A DNA stretch of 64,000 bases, from assembly GCA_017303855.1 (NCBI GenBank), contig JAFLBL010000001.1, forward strand, positions 687,978-751,977, written 5' to 3'. Positions within the stretch are counted from its first letter, which is position 1. Each line of letters opens with the position of its first letter. Below are positions 35,343-42,983 of the stretch, in pieces. The notes beneath the pieces are model-generated. The model made no database searches and was not told where the DNA came from. It was given only the letters and a program-made list of their open reading frames with translations. A program made the position numbers and the translations under genes. The DNA comes from Chitinophagales bacterium. Lineage in GTDB: Bacteria; Bacteroidota; Bacteroidia; Chitinophagales; Chitinophagaceae.

Positions 35343-35814
35343 TAAACGACCAGGTAATATAAAATTCGGCCACAGTTTCCCCCGCCTCATTTTTTCCGGT
35401 TGACCTGGCTCTTACCGTGCGGGATTCTCCGGTTTTGATTGTTTCTTCCACTGCCTGCTGAAACAGGGCCCCGTCTTCACAAACAAAAGAACTTCGACCG
35501 GTGGCTTTCTTGAAAAATGCGGCTTCCAGGTTTACCACCAACATGGATACAGCCGGTTGGCGCTGATGTACCTGTGCCAGGGCCAGTACTCCCGTACTCA
35601 TTTCGGCCGCCATACTGAGAGAGGCAAAATAAGTGGAGCGAAACGGGTTTTGAGTAAGCCATTTAAAAGGTATACTTACAACCGCCCTATCCTCACTCAT
35701 TTCACGTACACGAACGCCGGCCAAAAATGCAGCAGGCAGTTTATAAAAAAGATACAAACCGAATTTAAACCGGCTTTGTACCAATTTAATAAATGAGGCT
35801 GCCTGCGTTGTCAT
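35323..35814 (-). CDS. DUF4442 hotdog-fold thioesterase-like protein
   Basis: A 163-residue cytosolic protein of the DUF4442 branch of the hotdog-fold superfamily (PaaI/YiiD-like), probably an acyl-CoA thioesterase or acyl-binding protein. Typical segments are PFKWLTQNPFRSTYFASLSMAAEMSTG and MLVVNLEAAFFKKATGR; an N-terminal helix covers FKFGLYLFYKLPAAFLAG. The gene starts 3 bases after the stop of the protease gene upstream on the same strand and lies 52 bases before the beta-CASP gene, so protease, thioesterase and nuclease could be one operon. Its last codons are supplied by a repeat array. Confidence 0.8.
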   Translation of the reverse strand: MTTQAASFIKLVQSRFKFGLYLFYKLPAAFLAGVRVREMSEDRAVVSIPFKWLTQNPFRSTYFASLSMAAEMSTGVLALAQVHQRQPAVSMLVVNLEAAFFKKATGRSSFVCEDGALFQQAVEETIKTGESRTVRARSTGKNEAGETVAEFYITWSFKVRGTK

Positions 35815-35817
35815 AGA

Positions 35818-37419
35818 TTACCGTTTATCAATTTCCACTGTACACAAAATAACGCCGTTATCACCGGCCGCTGCGGTAAACTGCATCGTGCCTTTACCAG
35901 TTGCCTGGCTGCGCACTGTACGGCTGAGTTTACCGGATAAAATGCTGTTCAGCCTGCCACCATAATCCGCATTGGGGTTACGGCTGAGTTGCTGATTAAT
36001 AGCGGCCCAGTCAAGCTCTTCACGGCTCAGTACCACGGCCATCACATCCCGGAATCCCAGGCTGTCCGGTGTCATACTCTTGTCTTTCGGGAAAAGACGA
36101 TAACCGGTGATCCCGCAGAATGCGGAATAACGGGATTTCGTCGGGTCTTCTTTGGTTGGATAGGGAAATAGAGTATAACTGGTGCCATCCGTTTCTTTTC
36201 CGAAAACATAGATATAACACTCATTATTATTTTTTACTTCCATTTTGAACTTGCTGCCTATCGCCACCGGCTTAACTGTTTCAAAGCGATTTATCCCGGC
36301 TGAACGTAATGAGATGTAACCGCCGGTAACCGTTTTATTATCCTGGTATTCCACCTGCACCAGTCCGATTTCGCTGGAAAAAGGCTGATTGGCCGCGTTG
36401 CCTGTCTTACTCATGGGATCAAGGCCATAGGCCTCACGCACAAACGTATTAAAGGCCCCGTAACGGACCCAGGCGAAACCGTTATTCCCCCATTCGGGCC
36501 CCCAGCTGTTCATGATTAAAAAAGCCCCGCCATATTTTTTATCATCATAGCCCACCACACACATGGCATGACCGCCAAAACCCATCATATTATCATCACC
36601 GGGTGCCGGCTCCCAAAGATCCTGTCCTTTCATTGGTTGCATAAAACTCTGCCCAACCATCATTCCGATCACCACCGGCGCTCCCTGCGACAGATTCTCC
36701 TTGATCGCGTGTATATCAATGGCATCATTTCTGTCGCCCAGCGAAAGCCGGTTAAACCCGTGCATTTTATATTGTGTGGCGGCCCGTTGTAATTGGCCAT
36801 CCGGCTGACGGGTACAATCCTGATCGGTATACTGAAAATCATCATAGGGTACAGCCCCTTTATTGGTCATAAACTCCATGGCCCGGATTATGTATGAACC
36901 CTGGCAACCCTCCAGACCGATCTGATTGTATAAAAAAGCCGGACTGAATTTCAGCTGATCTCCGGACTCCCCGGTACGGGCGGACTCCAGTATGGTACGG
37001 GCTGCGTAAGCGGAACTCCAGGCCACACAGGATCCCTGTTCACCCTGATTGCCCACAGCCGGGGCAAACTGCTGCAGATTTGCACTCTCCGGTAAAGCAG
37101 GACGATTGGGATCATCAGCCAAAGGTTCATATATCTTAGCCTTCTCAAATTGTTTGGGGTCCAGCATGCCACCGGTTGCCAGATTGGCCAGTTGCGTCAG
37201 GTCACAGCCCCCGCTGCGGGAAAGGAAAAAAAGACCGGCACCAAGTATCAGCAAAAGAAAAATCCCTTTGCCTTTAAACAATCCCATAAGCATTGGCAGA
37301 AGTGAAAGAAGACCTCCTCCACCACCGCCCCCACCGGGAAATACAGGTCGGTTACCACCACCACCGGAATCATCGGATTGGTTCGGGTCCACCGGATCAT
37401 CAGTCATTCTGATAGGCAT
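35818..37419 (-). CDS. Membrane-anchored papain-like (C1A) cysteine protease with DUF4384-like tail
   Basis: A protein of about 533 residues. The N-terminus is glycine-rich with a poly-Gly run (residues 29-36), then one membrane helix (about 52-68; KGIFLLLILGAGLFFLS). The C1 peptidase domain (about 105-350) has the catalytic Cys131 in GNQGEQGSCVAWSSAYA, His in GFGGHAMCVVGYDD and Asn in IMNSWGPEWG. The C-terminal part (SKFKMEVKNNNECYIYVFGKETDG...LFPYP) resembles DUF4384, a domain found with secreted or surface enzymes. The longer frame to 37503 has a less likely N-terminus. Substrate unknown. Confidence 0.88.
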   Translation of the reverse strand: MPIRMTDDPVDPNQSDDSGGGGNRPVFPGGGGGGGGLLSLLPMLMGLFKGKGIFLLLILGAGLFFLSRSGGCDLTQLANLATGGMLDPKQFEKAKIYEPLADDPNRPALPESANLQQFAPAVGNQGEQGSCVAWSSAYAARTILESARTGESGDQLKFSPAFLYNQIGLEGCQGSYIIRAMEFMTNKGAVPYDDFQYTDQDCTRQPDGQLQRAATQYKMHGFNRLSLGDRNDAIDIHAIKENLSQGAPVVIGMMVGQSFMQPMKGQDLWEPAPGDDNMMGFGGHAMCVVGYDDKKYGGAFLIMNSWGPEWGNNGFAWVRYGAFNTFVREAYGLDPMSKTGNAANQPFSSEIGLVQVEYQDNKTVTGGYISLRSAGINRFETVKPVAIGSKFKMEVKNNNECYIYVFGKETDGTSYTLFPYPTKEDPTKSRYSAFCGITGYRLFPKDKSMTPDSLGFRDVMAVVLSREELDWAAINQQLSRNPNADYGGRLNSILSGKLSRTVRSQATGKGTMQFTAAAGDNGVILCTVEIDKR

Positions 37420-37579
37420 ATAAATTGATTTTAGGTTATAATGTTCAATTAAAAGTAAAGACTTAGCCGCACATAAACATCCGCTATAATAATTTAATAT
37501 CAATTATTTTTCCACTGCACGCAACGATTATGGAAGGGAATCGTCAACTTTACGTATCAATTAAAAACCTCCTCTCCTT

Positions 37580-38470
37580 ATGTTCCATAAATTATTGCCG
37601 GTCGTTGTTCTTTGCCTTAGTCTCAATGCTGATTTACAGGCACAATCCGTGGACGGAAAAGTAAAACTCGGTCAGGCCCAGGTGGTAGCAATCAATCTGC
37701 AGACCAAAACCACTATTGCCCAGCAGGCCATGGGACAATCCATTGATTTTAACGTGGACGCGAACTGTCTGCATCAATACCTGGTAACCAATACCACTGA
37801 CGATAACCATAGTCTCCGCCATTCGGTTAATTCCATCAGTTTCAACTTTGACGGCATGGGACAAAAAAGAACATTCAACTCCGGAAATCCCAAAGACCTG
37901 AACGGACAGATGGGCAAACCGGTAAAGGAGTTACTCGATAAAAAATACGACATGATCATTGACCCGTATGGCAAAGTGAAACTGGCAATGCCTGAAAGTT
38001 TTCCTGCCAATGCCACGGATAATCAGATGGCCATTATTTCCAGCATGATGAAAGAAGTAATGGAAGTGGTTCAGCCACCCAAGGCCGGAAAATCCAGTTT
38101 CTTCCGTGTGGTTCCGGAAAAAGAGGGAGGTGTAAAAGTTGGCGAATCCTGGACCGAATCCGGTGCCACGCTAACTGACAAATATGAAACCACGTATGTG
38201 CTGACGTCCGTATCCGACAGCACGGTTCAGGTAGACTTTACCGGCATTGCGACTACTGTAAGTAAAGCAGAAATGATGGGAAATGAAACCACCACTACTC
38301 TTTCACATAAACTAACGGGTAAAATTATTCTCGATAAAGCCACGATGATCATCCGGGAAAAAACCACGAATACAGAATCTACCGGTAGCACTGAATCTCC
38401 TTTTGGCAATCTGCCGGTAACATCGAAAACAACAAGTGTGATCACAGTGCAGGTGATGGCGGGAGAGTAA
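37580..38470 (+). CDS. DUF6263-like secreted protein
   Basis: A 296-residue exported protein with signal peptide MFHKLLPVVVLCLSLNADLQAQ. The body alternates beta strands (for example SIDFNVDANCLHQYLVTN and YDMIIDPYGKVKLAMPESFP) and matches my memory of DUF6263 proteins, a Bacteroidota periplasmic family of unknown function. No catalytic motif is visible. It is divergent from the papain-like gene, with both promoters in a 160-base gap. A dialect E heptamer array starts 5 bases after the stop. Confidence 0.65.
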   Translation: MFHKLLPVVVLCLSLNADLQAQSVDGKVKLGQAQVVAINLQTKTTIAQQAMGQSIDFNVDANCLHQYLVTNTTDDNHSLRHSVNSISFNFDGMGQKRTFNSGNPKDLNGQMGKPVKELLDKKYDMIIDPYGKVKLAMPESFPANATDNQMAIISSMMKEVMEVVQPPKAGKSSFFRVVPEKEGGVKVGESWTESGATLTDKYETTYVLTSVSDSTVQVDFTGIATTVSKAEMMGNETTTTLSHKLTGKIILDKATMIIREKTTNTESTGSTESPFGNLPVTSKTTSVITVQVMAGE

Positions 38471-38474
38471 AAGA

Positions 38475-38650
38475 GGTGAAGGGTGCCAGGTGCCAGGAAG
38501 CCGGAAGCCCGTTCACATCATCATCGTCATCTCACTCCGCAATACTTCAAAGCAGTGTATTCTATGCTGTCTTAGTTTTAAAACAGTTCCAGCCTTTAAT
38601 ACAGGCCCGCTTTCTTCTATGTGCATCTATGTGTGAAAAACCAGGTGCCC
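38475..38650 (+). repeat. Heptamer array, dialect E (GGTGCCA), with ACATAG-type partner
   Basis: Units GGTGAAG, GGTGCCA, GGTGCCA, GGAAGCC and GGAAGCC run from 38475. At 38615-38650 TCTATGTG-type repeats (the complement of the ACATAG series at 19170-19199) are followed by CCAGGTGCCC. This repeats the association of both motifs seen near 19.1-19.3 kb, in the opposite orientation. Confidence 0.7.
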
Positions 38651-38675
38651 GTATCTTACTTTATATAACGACTCT

Positions 38676-39884
38676 CTACTCCATTTGTCCGCGCAACAGG
38701 TCACTCAGTTCATCCCTTTTCCGTATCAGTTTTGCGTTGCCGTCTTTTACCAGCACTTCTGCGGGTTTGAAACGGGAATTATAATGTGAAGACATTTCAA
38801 AGCAATACGCGCCGGCATTCAGGAATACAAGATAATCGCCTTCCCGCACTTCCGGCAGTGTACGGTTTTCGGCAAACGTATCCGTTTCACAAATATTACC
38901 AACCACGTTGTAAACCCGGGGTGCGCCCTGCGGGTTTGATATATTTTCAATTACATGATACGAACCATAAAACATGGGACGGATAAGGTGATTCAAACCA
39001 CTGTCCACACCGGCGAATACGGCATTCACCGCGGGTTTTAATACATTTACTTTCGTGATAAAATACCCGCATTCACTCACCATATATTTCCCCGGCTCAA
39101 ACCATACCTGCAAGTGGCGACCGGTTTTTTCCCGGAATACAGTGAAGGCTTCTTTAATTTTTTTGCCCAATGCCGGTATATCGGTACCCTCCTCACCCGG
39201 TTGATAAGGTACTTTGAAACCGCCACCCAGGTCGATTACTTCCAGCTCCGGGAACCGCGGTACCAGGTCGAATAACACATCCAGTCCTTTGATAAAAATG
39301 TCAACGTCTTTTATCTCACTCCCTGTATGTATATGCAGGGTCCGGATAAAAAGATTTGTTTCTTTTACCAGCTCCAGTACTTCCTGCAGGTTTTCCAGCG
39401 GAATGCCGAACTTACTGTCTGCATGCCCGGTGGAAATTTTCAGGTTCCCGCCCGCCATGATATTCGGACGGAGCCGGATACCTACCGGATAAGCATGACC
39501 GAACTTTTGCCCGAATTTGCGCAAATTGGAGAGACTGTCAATATTGATATGTATGCCTAGTGATTGTGCTTCACAAATCTCATCGAAAGAAACATTATTG
39601 GACGTATACAGAATATGCTCAGGGGCAAAGCCGGCATGCAATGCCAGTTTTGCTTCATTTACCGAGCTGCAGTCTACCTGGCAACCGGTTTCTTTTATAT
39701 AGCGGAGAATATTTATGTTGGTTAATGCTTTCGCCGCGTAAAAGAAACGTACATCTGCCCCTTCAAATGCCGATAACAACTTATGATACTGCTCCTGTAT
39801 CCGGTCCGCATGATATACATACAAAGGGGTACCGAATTCATTTGCCAGTGCTATCAGTTGTTCGTGTGAAATTGCTGCTGCCAT
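38676..39884 (-). CDS. lysA: Diaminopimelate decarboxylase
   Basis: A protein of about 402 residues, a PLP-dependent fold-III enzyme that decarboxylates meso-diaminopimelate to L-lysine, the last step of lysine synthesis. The PLP lysine is in FFYAAKALTN; other motifs are the glycine-rich DLGGGF, EPGKYMVSE and the substrate site NICETDTFAENR (Cys-Glu-x-x-Asp). Length is normal. The frame is open to 39941, but MAAAISHEQLIAL at 39884 is the usual N-terminus and avoids the scpB terminator. A TATCTTCG element 6 bases before this ATG suggests a very short leader. scpB is upstream on the same strand, separated by its terminator. Confidence 0.93.
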   Translation of the reverse strand: MAAAISHEQLIALANEFGTPLYVYHADRIQEQYHKLLSAFEGADVRFFYAAKALTNINILRYIKETGCQVDCSSVNEAKLALHAGFAPEHILYTSNNVSFDEICEAQSLGIHINIDSLSNLRKFGQKFGHAYPVGIRLRPNIMAGGNLKISTGHADSKFGIPLENLQEVLELVKETNLFIRTLHIHTGSEIKDVDIFIKGLDVLFDLVPRFPELEVIDLGGGFKVPYQPGEEGTDIPALGKKIKEAFTVFREKTGRHLQVWFEPGKYMVSECGYFITKVNVLKPAVNAVFAGVDSGLNHLIRPMFYGSYHVIENISNPQGAPRVYNVVGNICETDTFAENRTLPEVREGDYLVFLNAGAYCFEMSSHYNSRFKPAEVLVKDGNAKLIRKRDELSDLLRGQME

Positions 39885-39908
39885 AGGCGGCGAAGATAAA
39901 ATAAAAAA

Positions 39909-39937
39909 GAAGTGACCCGGTGTTTTCCGGGTCACTT
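39909..39937 (-). terminator. Terminator of scpB, T-tract runs into the lysA promoter
   Basis: The stem AAGTGACCCGG/CCGGGTCACTT, followed on the minus strand by TCTTTTTTATTTT. The tract leads directly into TATCTTCG and the lysA start. Confidence 0.85.
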
Positions 39938-39960
39938 GCACTATAATGTATGTAAACTAA

Positions 39961-40686
39961 TCAGCTTTCTTCACTATCGGCGGCATCTCCATTCTCAATC
40001 AGTTCTCCTCCTTCAGTTACCGCCATGGCTACCGGCTCTTCACCTTCCAGCCCTCGTTCAATTTCTCCTTCAATTCCACCCTCCGGCTGTTCTTGAGTTT
40101 CTTCCATGTCCCGGATAATGGTGGGCTCCACCAACTGTTCTGCCAGTACTTCTTTAATACGAGGCAGGTCATCTGCCGTATTGATGCCGAAGTAATCCAT
40201 AAAGTTTTTAGAAGTAGCGTATACCAGCGGATGTCCGGGCAGTTTTTCGTTACGTCCTGTTATGATGATCAATTCCTTCTCCAGCAGTTTTTGTACGGCA
40301 TAATCGGAACTCACACCGCGGATGGATTCAATTTCTCCCTTTGTCACCGGTTGCTTGTAAGCAATAATCGCCAGTGTTTCCATTGCCGCCGCAGAGAGTC
40401 GCTTGAGGAATTTATCGCCATTCAGCTGGGCAATAGTTTTATGAAACTCCTTTTTAGTCAGGAATTGCCAGCCACCACCACTTTGTCTTAATTCAAAGGG
40501 ATAAAATTCAGATGCATATTTTTCCCGGATACCATCCACCGCGGCTTCCACCTGGTCCAGTGACACTTTTTCTTCCATGAAACCAAAAGCGTTATTGATC
40601 AGTTCCGTTACATCCAGTGATGTCAATGGCTTTTCGCTCGCAAAAATCAGCGCTTCAATATGGGGTATGAGATTATCAATAGTCAT
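39961..40686 (-). CDS. scpB: Segregation and condensation protein B
   Basis: A 241-residue protein, the winged-helix kleisin-associated subunit of the SMC-ScpAB condensin complex needed for chromosome compaction and segregation. Typical motifs are HIEALIFASEKPLT near the start, METLAIIAYKQPVTKGEIESIRGV and GRNEKLPGHPLVYATSKNFMDYFGI. The C-terminal 60 residues are an acidic, Glu-rich low-complexity tail (EEPVAMAVTEGGEL...DSEES), common in Bacteroidota homologues. scpA and smc are not in the window. Confidence 0.93.
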   Translation of the reverse strand: MTIDNLIPHIEALIFASEKPLTSLDVTELINNAFGFMEEKVSLDQVEAAVDGIREKYASEFYPFELRQSGGGWQFLTKKEFHKTIAQLNGDKFLKRLSAAAMETLAIIAYKQPVTKGEIESIRGVSSDYAVQKLLEKELIIITGRNEKLPGHPLVYATSKNFMDYFGINTADDLPRIKEVLAEQLVEPTIIRDMEETQEQPEGGIEGEIERGLEGEEPVAMAVTEGGELIENGDAADSEES

Positions 40687-40806
40687 AATAGTATAGTCAA
40701 ATAAGGTGAATTTCCTCCGTTTTACACCGCCACATTTAACGTCAAACGGACTGGCAAGATAACTATCAGAAGGGATTTGCTATACACAGTTTATGCACAC
40801 TAAATG

Positions 40807-40837
40807 GTGGTGCCGGGTGCCAGGTGCCGGGTGCCAG
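40807..40837 (+). repeat. Heptamer array, dialect E (GTGCCGG/GTGCCAG)
   Basis: Four exact 7-nt units alternate GTGCCGG and GTGCCAG. The array lies 121 bases upstream of the scpB start. Confidence 0.8.
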
Positions 40838-40880
40838 AACGCCGGTTCCGGGTTCTTACTAAAAATTATTGAATATGACT

Positions 40881-40915
40881 AAAAAAAGAACCGGCTTACA
40901 ATGGCAAGCCGGCTT
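40881..40915 (-). terminator. Terminator of atpG
   Basis: The stem CCGGCTT (40891-40897) with AAGCCGG (40906-40912), followed on the minus strand by TTCTTTTTTT. Confidence 0.75.
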
Positions 40916-40970
40916 TCAATTTTCTCGTATTTCAAACTTTTCTCCTACATCAAATCATCACCACTCAAGA

Positions 40971-41015
40971 GGGGCTGTTGACTTCTAACTACTAACTTCC
41001 AACAACGAACTACAC
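40971..41015 (-). repeat. Heptamer array, dialect B, at the 3' end of atpG
   Basis: On the minus strand the array follows the atpG stop within a few bases: GTAGTTC, GTTGTTG, GAAGTTA, GTAGTTA and GAAGTCA, then ACAGCCCC. The GGGGCTGTTGAC edge is identical to the copies at 5779 and 5940. Confidence 0.8.
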
Positions 41016-41017
41016 TA

Positions 41018-41899
41018 TTAGCCTTGTAAAGCGGCGGCTCCACTCACGATCTCGGTCAGTTCGGTGGTAATGGTAGCCTGGCGGGCCCTGTTATAAGAAA
41101 TTTTCAGGGAACGCAGCATTTCATTGGCATTTTCACTGGCTTTGTCCATGGCGGTCATCCGGGCACCATGCTCAGATGCGTTGGAATCCAGTACCGCTTT
41201 GAATAATTGCGTATTCAGGATCTTAGGCATCAGCTCAGCAATCAGCAGTTCTTTGGACGGGTCATAAATAAAGTCAGCTTTAGCTGTCCCCGCTTTGGCC
41301 TGTACTTTGGGAATCGGCAGAAAACGCTCAACCACGAAACGCTGGGTTGCCGCATTCTTAAACTGACTGTAAACGAGTTCCACCACATCAAATTCCTTAT
41401 TGGCAAAGGCCGTCATAGCCGCTTTTGCCGCTTTCTGCACATTTTCGAAACTAAGATGATGGAAAATATCTTTAAAGGTATCGTCCGCTTTGAAATTACC
41501 CTTGATAAAATTCTCGTAGCCTTTTTTACCAATATTCCAGACGGTCAGATTGCCTTTCTTATGCTGTTCGGCATACTGTTCAATAATCGTGGCTTTTGCC
41601 AGCTTGATGATATTCGCATTAAAAGCCCCGGCAAGCCCCCGGTCACTGGTTATCACGATCATCAGTACTTTTTCCACCGGACGCTCCGCAGCCAGTGACA
41701 TACCTGCTCCGGCTTCACTGTTGCTCACAATATTACTGAGCATCTCCTGGAGTTTCTGGGCATAAGGGCGCATTTGTACAATGGCATCCTGCGCCCGGCG
41801 CAGCTTGGCCGCACTTACCATTTTCATGGCCTTGGTTATCTGCTGGGTGCTCTGAACGGATTTAATCCGGTTACGTACCTCTTTTAACTGACCTGACAT
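41018..41899 (-). CDS. atpG: ATP synthase F1 gamma subunit
   Basis: A 293-residue central-stalk subunit of F1F0 ATP synthase. Hallmarks are the N-terminal VRNRIKSVQSTQQITKAMKMVSAAKLRRAQ coiled-coil helix, VIVITSDRGLAGAFN-type text (MIVITSDRGLAGAFNANI) and the C-terminal ENANEMLRSLKISYNRARQATITTELTEIVSGAAAL. No other atp gene is adjacent. It has its own TACCTTTG promoter and its own terminator, so it is a stand-alone unit in this genome. Confidence 0.95.
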   Translation of the reverse strand: MSGQLKEVRNRIKSVQSTQQITKAMKMVSAAKLRRAQDAIVQMRPYAQKLQEMLSNIVSNSEAGAGMSLAAERPVEKVLMIVITSDRGLAGAFNANIIKLAKATIIEQYAEQHKKGNLTVWNIGKKGYENFIKGNFKADDTFKDIFHHLSFENVQKAAKAAMTAFANKEFDVVELVYSQFKNAATQRFVVERFLPIPKVQAKAGTAKADFIYDPSKELLIAELMPKILNTQLFKAVLDSNASEHGARMTAMDKASENANEMLRSLKISYNRARQATITTELTEIVSGAAALQG

Positions 41900-41920
41900 A
41901 TTTGATTGTTAAATTGGCCG

Positions 41921-41928
41921 CAAAGGTA
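41921..41928 (-). promoter_or_regulatory. -7 promoter element TACCTTTG of atpG
   Basis: A perfect TAnnTTTG on the minus strand, 21 bases before the atpG ATG, showing atpG is transcribed separately. Confidence 0.55.
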
Positions 41929-42048
41929 GGGCTCGGCGGCTAAAATTCCATCAGCATTTTTTCACCAGTATCCGACAAAAAATATACTGCCTGACTCTGC
42001 TCAAACAGGCTGGTTCTGAGTGTTTTCCAAACTGAATACCCGCTTAGC

Positions 42049-42729
42049 TTACCGGAGATAGATCTCTTTTTTCAACAGAAAGTTGAGTGACTTCTTACCC
42101 CGGGGGCCATTTTCTCCCTCCAGGTATAACTCCCACTCCCGCTGAAGCAACAATTGCACCGGTCCTGAATGTAATTTTCCCAACTCATTCGCCGCAAGAA
42201 AATACTGCCCGTTTTTTATTGTATCCAACCGATTTACCCCCGGATTATAAAAAGCTGTATCCGTGGCCGTGGTCCGTATATAGTCCTCCGGTTCCAGCCC
42301 TTCCAGTTCCAGCAACAGGTCTCCCCGGTCAATGGTATCAGGCAGGTCGTATACAGGTCTGATGGGGCGAAATGAAAAATGGTCGGTTAACAGCGTTTTG
42401 CCCTGATTTCTCAGTTCCACTTCATGGGTGCCGGCAAATGTTTCCATCTCCTTATGCACTTCATAAAAAACGCCGGATCCTTTTGTACTGTCAGCCTGCA
42501 ATTCCTCACCATCCAGGAAAAGTCCGGCTCCGGCCGGCAATGAAAACACATCACCGTCTTCCTCATCCAGAAACCGGAATTTCAGTGTCAGTTTATCATC
42601 ACCCGCTTCTGCATTCAACTGATAATCCAGATAAAGCTGCTCTGGAGAGGCGGGTCCATTATGCTTTTTGTCCCGGCTGCTACAGGAATAAACAGACAGA
42701 AACACCATAAACAGCAGGACAAATCTCAT
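42049..42729 (-). CDS. Hypothetical lipoprotein
   Basis: A protein of about 226 residues with an N-terminal lipoprotein signal (MRFVLLFMVFLSVYSCSS); the lipobox cysteine follows VYS. After it is a short polar linker, then a mostly beta-rich domain (KLTLKFRFLDEEDGDVFSLPAGAGLFLDGEEL...). I recognise no family. An ATG four codons upstream (42741) is also possible. It is probably anchored in the outer or inner membrane facing the periplasm. It lies between atpG and divergent secA. Confidence 0.7.
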   Translation of the reverse strand: MRFVLLFMVFLSVYSCSSRDKKHNGPASPEQLYLDYQLNAEAGDDKLTLKFRFLDEEDGDVFSLPAGAGLFLDGEELQADSTKGSGVFYEVHKEMETFAGTHEVELRNQGKTLLTDHFSFRPIRPVYDLPDTIDRGDLLLELEGLEPEDYIRTTATDTAFYNPGVNRLDTIKNGQYFLAANELGKLHSGPVQLLLQREWELYLEGENGPRGKKSLNFLLKKEIYLR

Positions 42730-42872
42730 TTTCCGACACATGAAATCAGGCAGATTTAATGAACCGGCAAGTTACGCTATCCCTGTTGTAAGCGCGAAAA
42801 TGAACCGGGTTTTTAGGGCACAACCAACCTCAATATTCACCGTTTCTGTCACATAAACTGCGCAGGAAGACT

Positions 42873-42898
42873 TATCTTTGGCGGCCCCGGAAGGGGCT
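42873..42898 (+). promoter_or_regulatory. secA promoter element TATCTTTG and 5'-end hairpin
   Basis: TATCTTTG at 42873-42880 is a perfect -7 element. Just downstream GGCCCC (42883-42888) pairs with GGGGCT (42893-42898) across a GGAA tetraloop, so the secA mRNA would start with a GC-rich hairpin and carry a leader of roughly 95-100 bases. Confidence 0.55.
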
Positions 42899-42983
42899 GT
42901 CTGTCAAAATGGCTTAGAAATTTTGTAGCACCGTTTTTGACCGGACAATCCGTTATCAATCAATAATATTTAATCATACAACC

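Larger units (their letters stand above)
40687..41017. other. Gene-free gap with two heptamer arrays and a terminator
   Basis: 331 bases without a gene. It holds the scpB upstream region, a dialect E array (40807-40837: GTGCCGG and GTGCCAG alternating), the atpG terminator (40881-40915) and a dialect B array with its GGGGCTGTTGAC edge (40971-41015). Confidence 0.75.
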
